Shown here in pieces: positions 1-7,711 of a stretch of DNA of 64,000 nt. Below the pieces are notes generated by a model, which did no database searches, was not told the origin of the DNA, and worked only from the letters and a program-made list of their open reading frames with translations. The stretch comes from Sulfopaludibacter sp963815475 (GTDB taxonomy: Bacteria; Acidobacteriota; Terriglobia; Bryobacterales; Bryobacteraceae). Position numbers and translations under genes: made by a program. How positions within the stretch are numbered: the first letter of the stretch is position 1; every line of letters begins with the position of its first letter. Location of the stretch: positions 992,001 through 1,056,000 of the forward strand of contig CAWFHD010000001.1 in the NCBI GenBank assembly GCA_963815475.1. The letters run 5' to 3'.

Positions 1-1842
1 GGCGTCCACATTCGCGAACTCTTTGTCCTCCACGCGCAGACCGGCCACGGCTTCAATGAGGCGGGCTTCGCACTGGCGCGCGGCGCGGCGTAATTTGTCG
101 AGGTGCGGCGTCTTGAGTTTGGCCGCGCCTGATTCCAGCAACTGGATCGCGCGTGTATACCACGTGAGTTCTTCGCGTAGCTTGTTCACCTGCAGCACGG
201 CGCCGCGGTGGATCTGTCGAGGATTGGGCAGGCTGCTGCCGCGAACCGCGATCAGATCGGCCAGACTGCGCGACTTGGCCTGCTCCACGTAGACAAAGGC
301 GGCTTCGCGGCTGGCATCGGAAGGCGCCTGCGCCAGCGACATGCGCACCAGCGCTTCGTAGATCGCGAGCTTGTCCTTGAGGAACGCGATCTTCATCTCC
401 TCCGCCTTCAAATGGCTGCGGAGATTCTCCAGCCGTTCATGCGCCTCCAGGTAGGCCTTGTGCGCCTCGCTGGGCTCACCCAGACGCTCCTGGATCTGGC
501 CGAATACGAACCATGCCTGATAGCCCAGAGCGGGAGATTCGGCCTGTTCCAGCTTAGTCATCGCAGCCAGGCACTCACGCTGCGCATCGTAAACACGGGC
601 GGCACAGAGGTGGATGCGGGCCAGCAGCAGTTCGCACAGCGCGGCCTTGCCGATGAGCGGCGATTCCGCGAAGAAGCGGAGCGCGGAGCGGCACAGGCTC
701 TCGGCCTCTTCCAGGCGGCCATCCTGGAAGAAGACCAGCGCTTGGTAGAGATCGATGATAGCAGTCCACGCGTGGTTGTGTTCCTGTTCGAATAGGTCGC
801 GAGCATCACGGAAAAGGTCAAGGGCAGTCGCGGAATCGCCCTTATGGCTGGAGGCGATGGCCACATTGGCCATGGCTTTCGCCATCTCATAGCCCATGCC
901 CAGCTTGCGGAAGGTTTCGTAAGCGCGCTTGGCCAGAAACGACCCTTCCTCGCTCAGGTTCAGCTCCAGGTACATCTCAGACTGGTCCAGATCGCACAGG
1001 CCCTGGTGGTAGCTGTCGCCCAGTTCCACGCAATGTTCGCGCGTGGCGCGGTAGAGTTCGATCGCGCGCGTGTATTCGCCGCGCAGGTAATACAGATACG
1101 CAATGTTGTAATCGGCTTCCGCCACCAGCAGCGGCATGCGATGTTCCACGCACACGGCGCGGGCCTGGCGGTAAGTGTCCAGGGCGTCGCGAAACTCGGT
1201 GAGCGAAATCTGGCAGGTGGCCATGTTCTTGAGCGAAATAGCGACGTCCTGGGGTTCGCCGATTTCGCTGAACACCGCGCTGGCACGGCGGTATAGCTCC
1301 AACGCTTCCTCGAAACGGTCCTGGCGATACAGGATGTTCGCCATGTTGGTGTCGAGTCGCGCCAGGCGCAGCCGGTCGCCGTGCCGGGAAAAAATCTCAT
1401 GCGCGCGCTGCGCCCAATCGAAAGCCTGGTCGTAGAGGCTGAGGTAGATCAGGGTCTGGAGAGCGCCGCTCAGCGTCCGCCCCACTTCCAACTCCTTGCC
1501 CAAGTCCTCATAAATCTTGAGGGCGGCCTGGTAGCGCTCGAGCGCGGGCGGATGGTCGCCCTTGAGGAAGTGCACGTGGCCCACGGCGCGCAGACCGATG
1601 GCGCGCGAGTTGAGGTCATCGATCTGCTCGGAGATCCAGAGAGCCGCCTCGGCCATCCGTTCGGCCTGTTTCAGGTCCACCCGGGCCAGTCGGACCATTT
1701 CGTCGTAGAGGCGGCTGACGAAAGCGGCATCCCACAATTCGCGAACAGATTGCAGCAGTTTGTGGCGCCTGCGCTTTTGGGGTTCGATCGACAACTGCGC
1801 TAGCATCGCGTCCAATTGAGGCGGCGGAGGCGGCGCGGCCAT
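1..1842 (-). CDS. TPR-repeat protein, probably TPR-CHAT type (3' end outside window)
   Basis: The reading frame is open from ATG at 1842 to the window edge, about 614 residues without a stop. It begins MAAPPPPPQLDAML and continues as helical repeats of the TPR type (for example a repeat with DRFEEALELYRRASAVFSEIG). Near the edge is AFVYVEQAKSRSLADLI, a segment that in my knowledge of the family directly precedes the caspase-like CHAT domain in TPR-CHAT proteins, so a CHAT domain may follow beyond base 1. The ATG directly abuts the stop of the sigma factor gene (1843-1845), so the two are probably translationally coupled. The protein would act as a cytoplasmic scaffold or protease. The TPR call is firm; the CHAT part is inference. 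Confidence 0.75.
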   Translation of the reverse strand, partial: MAAPPPPPQLDAMLAQLSIEPQKRRRHKLLQSVRELWDAAFVSRLYDEMVRLARVDLKQAERMAEAALWISEQIDDLNSRAIGLRAVGHVHFLKGDHPPALERYQAALKIYEDLGKELEVGRTLSGALQTLIYLSLYDQAFDWAQRAHEIFSRHGDRLRLARLDTNMANILYRQDRFEEALELYRRASAVFSEIGEPQDVAISLKNMATCQISLTEFRDALDTYRQARAVCVEHRMPLLVAEADYNIAYLYYLRGEYTRAIELYRATREHCVELGDSYHQGLCDLDQSEMYLELNLSEEGSFLAKRAYETFRKLGMGYEMAKAMANVAIASSHKGDSATALDLFRDARDLFEQEHNHAWTAIIDLYQALVFFQDGRLEEAESLCRSALRFFAESPLIGKAALCELLLARIHLCAARVYDAQRECLAAMTKLEQAESPALGYQAWFVFGQIQERLGEPSEAHKAYLEAHERLENLRSHLKAEEMKIAFLKDKLAIYEALVRMSLAQAPSDASREAAFVYVEQAKSRSLADLIAVRGSSLPNPRQIHRGAVLQVNKLREELTWYTRAIQLLESGAAKLKTPHLDKLRRAARQCEARLIEAVAGLRVEDKEFANVDA

Positions 1843-2412
1843 TTAAAACCCCTTCTCTTCCAGGATTCGCTTGAGCCTCTTGAGACAACGTCCGCGGATA
1901 AAACCGATGGAGCCTTTGGCCAGATGGAGGCGCGCCGCCACTTCGCCGTAACCGAGCGGAGGATGCTCGAAGAACAGCAGCTCGATCATCTGGCGGCAGC
2001 GCGGCGGAATCTGGTCCATCGCCTCGCGGATCATCTGTTCCTGTTCCATCAGCGCCAGGACTTCGGTGGGGAGCTCGGCGCCGGACTGGATCTCCAACCC
2101 GTCGGTATCGGAATCTTCGCTGCGCGTGTTCTGCTGCCGGCGCCAGTGGTAGCACCTGTTCGTGGTGACGCGGATCAACCAGCCCTGCAGCGCTTCCGGC
2201 TCCCGCAGCTTGGGGAGTTCGTTAAACAGGTCGAGGCAGACGGACTGAAAGATATCGGCCGCATCCTGCGGAGTCGCGCCCATGCGCACGGGAATGGAGT
2301 AGATCAGGCCTTTGTAGCGATCCACCAACACGTGCCAGGCCTGCTCATTTCCGCCGCGGCACTCTTCCACAAGTCGCTTGTTTGTCCAGTCTCCCGACCC
2401 GGGGAACATCAT
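1843..2412 (-). CDS. ECF-type RNA polymerase sigma factor
   Basis: A protein of about 189 residues with sigma-70 region 2 (AADIFQSVCLDLFNELPKLR, then GWLIRVTTNRCYHWRR) and a C-terminal region 4 helix-turn-helix (IPPRCRQMIELLFFEHPPLGYGEVAARLHLAKGSI in outline). It would direct RNA polymerase to a small regulon. I chose the ATG at 2412 because it overlaps the stop of the binding-protein gene in an ATGA arrangement. A start at 2439 in the same frame is possible but would overlap further. No anti-sigma gene lies next to it. The downstream gene is a TPR protein, so control may run through that protein; this is inference. The coupling of a sigma factor to a peptide transporter operon is unusual. 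Confidence 0.88.
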   Translation of the reverse strand: MMFPGSGDWTNKRLVEECRGGNEQAWHVLVDRYKGLIYSIPVRMGATPQDAADIFQSVCLDLFNELPKLREPEALQGWLIRVTTNRCYHWRRQQNTRSEDSDTDGLEIQSGAELPTEVLALMEQEQMIREAMDQIPPRCRQMIELLFFEHPPLGYGEVAARLHLAKGSIGFIRGRCLKRLKRILEEKGF

Positions 2413-4139
2413 CGAGGCGCACCGGCGGGCGGACGCCAATAGAGTTCGTCGGCGTTCCAGAGGGTCGAGTGGTCCATTACGGCGGGGCGGAAGTTGAGAA
2501 GGCCGGCTTTGGCGGCCACTAGGATGTGCGGATTGATCAGCGGAATCAGCGGCAGGTTCTGCATCACCAGATCCTGCACTCGGTCATACAGGCGCTTTCG
2601 TTCCACCACATCGCGGGTCACCATCTGGCGGCGCATCAGCGTATCGATTTCGGCCTCCCATCGGGTAGCGGGCGTCTTCTGCTCGGGATTCCAGAGATGG
2701 TTGCCGCCGCTCGATAGCCACACCGCCATGCTGGGATTCGGGTCGGCATCGGCATTCTGCAAAGTCAGCAGGCAGGCGTCGTAATCGTGTGTGCGCTGCA
2801 CGCGGTCCAGCAGGCTGTGCATGTCGAGCAGCACAATATGGACGGCAATGCCGAGCGCTTTCAAATCGTCCTGAATCAAGGTAGCCATCTGGGCGCGTTC
2901 GGCATTGCTGGAACTGGTGATGAGCGAGAACTCCACCGGGTGGCCCTCGGGATCTTTCAGAGCGCCGCCTGAGGTCCACTGGAAGTGGTCGGCGGTAAGG
3001 ATCTCGCGCGCTTTGGCGACCGAATGCGCCACCGGCGGAAGCGCCGCGTTGACCCACTTCGCATCGCCGTGCGGCTCGGGGCCGTTGAGCGGCGCTGCAT
3101 GTCCCAAATACACCAGGCGCACGATGGCATCGCGATCAATGGCGAGCGAGACGGCCTTCCGGAAGCTGAGGCGGCGCAGAAACGGTTGGTGGGCGGCCGC
3201 CTGCGGAAGCGCTGCCGGGAGAATCTCGTTGAGATTGAACAACAGGAAGTTGTATTCCAGGCCCGGGCCGGCATCCTTCACCACATAGCCGTGTCGGTCT
3301 TTTTCCAGAATGGCAAAATTGCGCGCGCCCACGCGAGTCACTATATCGGAGTCACCCGACTGGAACCGCATCACTTGGCCGTCTTCCGATCCGGCAACGC
3401 TGAAATCCACTTCATCCAGATACGGAAGCCGGTGGCCGGAACTATCTGACTTCCAGTAATACTTGTTGCGCACCAATACAAGATGCTGCCCCGCGACGTA
3501 CTCCTTCACTACGAAAGGACCCAATCCGGCCATCTCGGCGGGAGGCGTGCGGAGGTTCCAGGCGCTGGAGAATTTGCCTTCTCGATAGGGTTTTTCCAGG
3601 AGGTGGCGCGGCAGGATCTCAAAGCCGTCGAAGAGGCGCTCTGCCACGGCATACGGCAGCGGCAAATCGAAGGCAACGGTATATGGGCCTAACTTGCGAA
3701 CAGAGATTGGCTTGCCTTCGAGGATGAGGAAATCGCGCTGCGCCGAGTCGAGCTTTTCGTCGAGATAAAGCTGGAATGAGAAGACGACGTCATCGGCGTC
3801 GAAGGCCTGTCCGTCGGAGAAGCGAATGCCGCGGCGGAGTTCGAGTACATAATGTAAACCGTCAGGGGAAACGGTCCAGGACTTGGCTAGTGCAGGCTCG
3901 GTTTGCCCTGTCTCCCGGTTGATGTGGATGAGGTCCGCATGAAGCCGATGAATTACCTCCCGGGAAGCGTTATCGGAGGAGGTAACCGGGTTGAGGGATT
4001 TTGGCTCGGCGCGCTGTGCATAGGCTAGGATTCCTCCGGGGTGTCCAACGATCCCAGGGACGATGAGCAGTTCCTCGGCGCCGAACAAAGCAGGGGCCAG
4101 AAGGAACATGGCCGCCGCTCTGTAGCCAAAGTTCCGCAA
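2409..4139 (-). CDS. Peptide/nickel-type ABC transporter substrate-binding protein (SBP family 5)
   Basis: 576 residues with an N-terminal signal segment (MRNFGYRAAAMFLLAPALFG) and the SBP_bac_5 fold: a conserved AEPKSLNPVTSSDNASREV start, ALAKSWTVSPDGLHYVLELR, then FSDGQAFDADDVVFSF, and a late FRKAVSLAIDRDAIVRLVY block. It is expected to bind peptides or a similar ligand in the periplasm and deliver it to the permeases encoded upstream. No lipobox is obvious, so it is probably soluble or anchored by its signal. It sits 85 bp after the second permease gene and shares an ATGA overlap with the sigma factor gene. The ligand cannot be told from sequence. Confidence 0.9.
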   Translation of the reverse strand: MRNFGYRAAAMFLLAPALFGAEELLIVPGIVGHPGGILAYAQRAEPKSLNPVTSSDNASREVIHRLHADLIHINRETGQTEPALAKSWTVSPDGLHYVLELRRGIRFSDGQAFDADDVVFSFQLYLDEKLDSAQRDFLILEGKPISVRKLGPYTVAFDLPLPYAVAERLFDGFEILPRHLLEKPYREGKFSSAWNLRTPPAEMAGLGPFVVKEYVAGQHLVLVRNKYYWKSDSSGHRLPYLDEVDFSVAGSEDGQVMRFQSGDSDIVTRVGARNFAILEKDRHGYVVKDAGPGLEYNFLLFNLNEILPAALPQAAAHQPFLRRLSFRKAVSLAIDRDAIVRLVYLGHAAPLNGPEPHGDAKWVNAALPPVAHSVAKAREILTADHFQWTSGGALKDPEGHPVEFSLITSSSNAERAQMATLIQDDLKALGIAVHIVLLDMHSLLDRVQRTHDYDACLLTLQNADADPNPSMAVWLSSGGNHLWNPEQKTPATRWEAEIDTLMRRQMVTRDVVERKRLYDRVQDLVMQNLPLIPLINPHILVAAKAGLLNFRPAVMDHSTLWNADELYWRPPAGAPR

Positions 4140-4224
4140 CTTGTTTTCGCCTCCGTGGTAGTTTAACTCATTGTTAGCAAGAAGGATAGCGATAGCATCC
4201 TGGGGGAACTCCTGCTACCTTTAG

Positions 4225-5166
4225 TCAACTTTTTGGTATGGGAGAATCCCCGCAATTTGGTACTAGTACCATATCTGTCAACACCAGATATCCCAGTAAG
4301 ACCGGGACCGTCACAATCCCAGGTAGTAATAACCAGGAGTGGGAAACTACCGCGTGGTACTGCATACCCTGCGCCAGCATGCTTCCCCAACTCGGAACGG
4401 GTTCGCCGATGCCGAGTCCAAGGAAAGAAAGGCTCACTTCGGCGAGGATAAACTGAGGGATCAGTACGGTTGCCTGCGTGAGGACAATTCCCCAAGTCTG
4501 CGGCAGGATATGGCGGCGGATCAGGTAGAGGTTGGACGCGCCAAGTCCGCGTGCGGCGCTGACGAAATCCCGTTCTTTTCCGGTCAGGACGATGCCGCGG
4601 ACCAGGCGGGCCGGCCGCACCCATCCCGCCGCTCCGATGACCGCTATCAGCAGCATGAACGCCTGGAGGGTGCTAACGTGGAGCGGCAACCCGGCGCGAA
4701 GCGCGAGCAGCAGATATAGCCACGGAAGCGCCAGAACCAGTTCCCCGGTTCGCATGAGAAGCTGGTCCAGCCAACCGCCAAAATAGCCTGCCAGCGTTCC
4801 CAAAAACAGCCCGAGAGCGAGCGCGATACAGGCGGCGAGCAGGCCCGTAAAAAGGGAGATGCGCGCGCCGTAGAGCAGGCGCGAAAGAACATCGCGGCCA
4901 TAGACATCCGTGCCCAAAAGAAACACGACACCGGGCGGATCCACGGCGAAGAGGCGGCTGCCGCTGAAGAAGTGTATGGGGTAGGTGCGAGTAGCATCGT
5001 TGGGGTCGGTCACGAACGGGCGCAGGCCGACGAAGTGCGGCCGCATGGGCGGCGCGAGCGGATAGTCGCGATGCTGCTCCGCGTAGTCGTAGGGGGCGAG
5101 GATGCCGGCAAAAAGCGCGGCCGCGTGCAGGCCGACCAGGAAAGTGAGGACCAGGCGGAGCTTCAT
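4225..5166 (-). CDS. ABC transporter permease, DppC/OppC type
   Basis: 313 residues beginning MKLRLVLTFLVGLHAAALFAG. It has an N-terminal membrane helix, a periplasmic loop, and the inner-membrane BPD_transp_1 domain with the EAA loop (FVSAARGLGASNLYLIRRHI) and LAEVSLSFLGLGIGEPVPSWG, typical of DppC/OppC. It pairs with the DppB-type permease next to it to form the transport channel. The ATG at 5166 overlaps the previous stop as ATGA. The last residues (LVPNCGDSPIPKS) do not look like the usual end of this family, and the DNA there holds a perfect palindrome GGTACTAGTACC at 4258-4269. The C-terminus may have been altered by a small indel, but the core is intact. Confidence 0.88.
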   Translation of the reverse strand: MKLRLVLTFLVGLHAAALFAGILAPYDYAEQHRDYPLAPPMRPHFVGLRPFVTDPNDATRTYPIHFFSGSRLFAVDPPGVVFLLGTDVYGRDVLSRLLYGARISLFTGLLAACIALALGLFLGTLAGYFGGWLDQLLMRTGELVLALPWLYLLLALRAGLPLHVSTLQAFMLLIAVIGAAGWVRPARLVRGIVLTGKERDFVSAARGLGASNLYLIRRHILPQTWGIVLTQATVLIPQFILAEVSLSFLGLGIGEPVPSWGSMLAQGMQYHAVVSHSWLLLPGIVTVPVLLGYLVLTDMVLVPNCGDSPIPKS

Positions 5167-6122
5167 TTTCGGATTCTCGGGTCGAAGCGGTAGAGCAGGA
5201 GGTCGGCGGTCAGGTTTCCAGTCAGGATGGCCGCCGTAGAGAGAAGCACTACTGCCAGCACGATAGCGAAATCGCGCGATAGAACGGCTTCCAGGAAAAA
5301 GGGCCCGAGGCCCGGCCAGCCCATCACTACTTCCACCAGCAGGCCGGCGCTGAGAAGCGTTCCCATGGAGAATCCGAAGAGCACGATCAGCGGATTGGCA
5401 GCCGCCGGCAGAATGTGGCGATAGAGCAGGCGGCGACGCCCGATACCGAGAGCGCGCGCATTCAGGGCGAACGGCGAGTCCAGTTGCTCCACCATCGACG
5501 CCCGGATGTGGCGCACCAGCACAGGCAACATTCCCAGTACTAGAACGGTGACAGGCAGCGCCAGGTGCCAGAGCAAATCGCGGAATTTTTCCCAGGACGT
5601 CAGGTGCGTATATCCGCGCGACGCGACGCCTCCAACCGGGAACCAGCCGGTCTGCACAGCCAACACCAGGAACGCGATCGCGAGCAAAAGATCGGGAACG
5701 GCGAGCAGCACTGTGAGCACCAGGCGAGAGACGCGGTCGGCGAATGAGCCATGCACACTCGCATTCCACACACCGAGCGGAATCGCGAGCATCCATGTAA
5801 GCAAGGTGGCGAGTCCGGCGAGCAGCAGCGTGGCGCCCGCGCGCGGCCAGAGTAGCGGCGCGACAGGACTGCTGTAGGCCAGCGAATAACCGAAATCGCC
5901 TTTCAAACAGGAGCCGAACCACTCGGCGTAGCGGACGGGAAACGGTCGATTGAGGCCGGCGTGGCCGCGCATGGCGGCGACCGCCCCGGACGAAACTCGC
6001 GGCTCGGTGCGAAGGACCGAGTAGAAATCTCCGGGGACCAGATCGGCAAAGAGGAAGGAGAGCAGCGAGACGGCCAGCAGGATCGCGATGGAATGGAGGA
6101 TCCTGCGGAGGACGTATTTCAT
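5163..6122 (-). CDS. ABC transporter permease, DppB/OppB type
   Basis: 319 residues starting MKYVLRRILHSIAILLAVSL, the classic N-terminus of DppB-like permeases. VPGDFYSVLRTEP follows, then several hydrophobic helices, and an EAA loop (YALGIGRRRLLYRHILPAA-like, seen as NARALGIGRRRLLYRHILP) that contacts the ATPase. It forms the channel together with the DppC-type protein. Both gene junctions are ATGA overlaps (with the ATPase at 6119-6122 and with the next permease at 5163-5166), which argues for one polycistronic message and equal stoichiometry. A longer frame upstream is only a shadow over the ATPase gene. Confidence 0.9.
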   Translation of the reverse strand: MKYVLRRILHSIAILLAVSLLSFLFADLVPGDFYSVLRTEPRVSSGAVAAMRGHAGLNRPFPVRYAEWFGSCLKGDFGYSLAYSSPVAPLLWPRAGATLLLAGLATLLTWMLAIPLGVWNASVHGSFADRVSRLVLTVLLAVPDLLLAIAFLVLAVQTGWFPVGGVASRGYTHLTSWEKFRDLLWHLALPVTVLVLGMLPVLVRHIRASMVEQLDSPFALNARALGIGRRRLLYRHILPAAANPLIVLFGFSMGTLLSAGLLVEVVMGWPGLGPFFLEAVLSRDFAIVLAVVLLSTAAILTGNLTADLLLYRFDPRIRK

Positions 6123-7591
6123 CGGCCGCCGCTTAGCGCAAGGTTGGCGTTGACCAGTTCGCGAGCGGCGGGGTGTCGCGGGTTGGCGAGCAACTCCGCT
6201 GCGGGCGCGTGTTCCACGATCTCGCCATTGTCCATCACGGCGATGGAGTCGGCAATACGCGAAACGGCAGTGAGGTCGTGCGAGATCAGAATGCAGGTCA
6301 GACCGCCCCGCCTCAGGTCCAGCAGAAGATTGACGATTTGCGCCTGAATGGAAAGGTGGAGGCTGGCGAACGATTCGTCGAGGATGAGCAGTTTGGGCTC
6401 GACGATCAGAGCGCGCGCGATCGCGAGACGCTGGCGCTCGCCACCGCTGAAAGAGAGCGCGGAGCGCGCGCAAGCGGCTGGGTCAAGGCCCACAGCGGAC
6501 ATCGCGCTGTGGACCATGCGCAGGTGGCCGGAGCGCGGGATGCGGTTTTGGATCACCAACGGCTCGGCCACAATCTCGAAGGCGGTGAACCGAGGGTTCA
6601 AACTGGCGGCGGGCTGCTGAAAGATCAACTGCACTGCTGTGCTCGGCAGCGTGTGCAACTCGCGCCCTTCGATGCGGATCTCGCCGGCGTCGGGCGTTTC
6701 AAAGCGCGCCAGGCAGCGCGCGAGAGTAGTCTTGCCGGAACCGGACGCGCCAACAATGGCGAGGATGCTGGCAGGTTCGAGTGCGAGCGACACGTCGCGG
6801 AGCACGGTCCGATGCTGAAAACTTTTGGAGAGTCCTTCGATCGCGAGGCCGCCGGCGAGCGAAGAGAGGCTGCTCTCGGCGCGAGCCTGCGGGGATTGCA
6901 CATGACGCGCGGGGCCGCGCTCCACAATGCGGCCGGCGTGCATCACGAGCACCTCATCGGCGACGTTGGCCATCACGCCGGGGCTGTGACTGATCAGCAG
7001 GAACGACGTGCCGAGCGTGTCCTTGAGTCGGCGGAAGAGCGCGGAGAGTTCGAGGACGCGCGGAGCGTCGAGCGCGGTGAACGGCTCGTCGGCAACGATG
7101 AGTGCAGGCCGGCACGCGAGCGCTTGCGCGAGCAGGACGCGCTGTCGTTCGCCTCCGCTGAGTTGGTGGGGATACGCGCGGCGGCGCGAATCGGGCAGCC
7201 CGACGAGAGAGAAGATGGCCGCGAGGTCGAGAGCCTTGGCAGGATGCGCGCGGCGGACTTCGTCGATCTGGTCGCTTATGCGGATCACGGGATTGAGTGC
7301 GAGCAGGGGATCCTGCAGCACGATGGCAATCGAGGCGCCGCGGAGCGGTTGGAGTTGCGCTTCGGAAAGAGAGAGAAGGTCGAGACCCGCGAGTCGGACC
7401 GCGCCTTCGATTCGATACTTGGGCGGAAGCAGTTTAAGGAGCGAGAGGGCAAGAGTAGTTTTGCCGCACCCCGATTCTCCTAAGAGCCCGACGATGGAGG
7501 CTGGAGGGATGGCAAAAGAGATGTCGGTGAGGATCGGATTGGCGCCGAGATGGATGGTGAGACCGAAAGTTTCGAGCAGAGGCTCCGGCAT
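6119..7591 (-). CDS. Double ATP-binding protein of a peptide-type ABC transporter (DppD-DppF fusion)
   Basis: 490 residues holding two complete ABC ATPase domains in one chain. The first has Walker A LLGESGCGKTTL, signature LSGGERQRVLLAQAL and Walker B ALIVADEPFTALD. The second has Walker A IVGASGSGKTTLA, signature FSGGERQRLAIARAL and Walker B LLILDESFASL. Most peptide transporters use two separate ATPases; here one gene supplies both. It is the first gene of the minus-strand operon and starts 37 bp from the nearer of two operator-like palindromes. It powers import through the two permeases downstream. The second Walker B region continues with SLHLSIQ where TALDVSVQ-like sequence is usual, so the D-loop aspartate of that half is replaced. 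Confidence 0.92.
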   Translation of the reverse strand: MPEPLLETFGLTIHLGANPILTDISFAIPPASIVGLLGESGCGKTTLALSLLKLLPPKYRIEGAVRLAGLDLLSLSEAQLQPLRGASIAIVLQDPLLALNPVIRISDQIDEVRRAHPAKALDLAAIFSLVGLPDSRRRAYPHQLSGGERQRVLLAQALACRPALIVADEPFTALDAPRVLELSALFRRLKDTLGTSFLLISHSPGVMANVADEVLVMHAGRIVERGPARHVQSPQARAESSLSSLAGGLAIEGLSKSFQHRTVLRDVSLALEPASILAIVGASGSGKTTLARCLARFETPDAGEIRIEGRELHTLPSTAVQLIFQQPAASLNPRFTAFEIVAEPLVIQNRIPRSGHLRMVHSAMSAVGLDPAACARSALSFSGGERQRLAIARALIVEPKLLILDESFASLHLSIQAQIVNLLLDLRRGGLTCILISHDLTAVSRIADSIAVMDNGEIVEHAPAAELLANPRHPAARELVNANLALSGGR

Positions 7592-7627
7592 CGATTTATT
7601 CTAAAAGGACGGTTGAACGGGGAGGAT

Positions 7628-7665
7628 AGTTGACACAGTCAACTAATTAGTTGACAAAGTCAACT
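7628..7665. promoter_or_regulatory. Tandem palindromic operator between divergent transport genes
   Basis: Two 17-bp inverted repeats, AGTTGACACAGTCAACT (7628-7644) and AGTTGACAAAGTCAACT (7649-7665), differ only in the 3-bp centre and lie 21 bp apart centre to centre, about two DNA turns. They fill the 120-bp gap between the ABC transporter operon (minus) and the ADOP permease (plus). Each half site contains TTGAC, so a bound dimer could overlap a -35 box on either strand. The form fits a dimeric winged-helix repressor such as MarR type; no such gene is adjacent, so the regulator is unknown. Confidence 0.72.
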
Positions 7666-7711
7666 ATATCGCCCGATACCACCCGCGCCACCGTGCGTCT
7701 AAGATTTAATC

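Noticed and set aside
5167..5922. Upstream extension of the DppC-type permease frame
   Set aside because: It lies over the DppB gene and lacks conserved sequence; the ATGA junction at 5163-5166 gives the true start.
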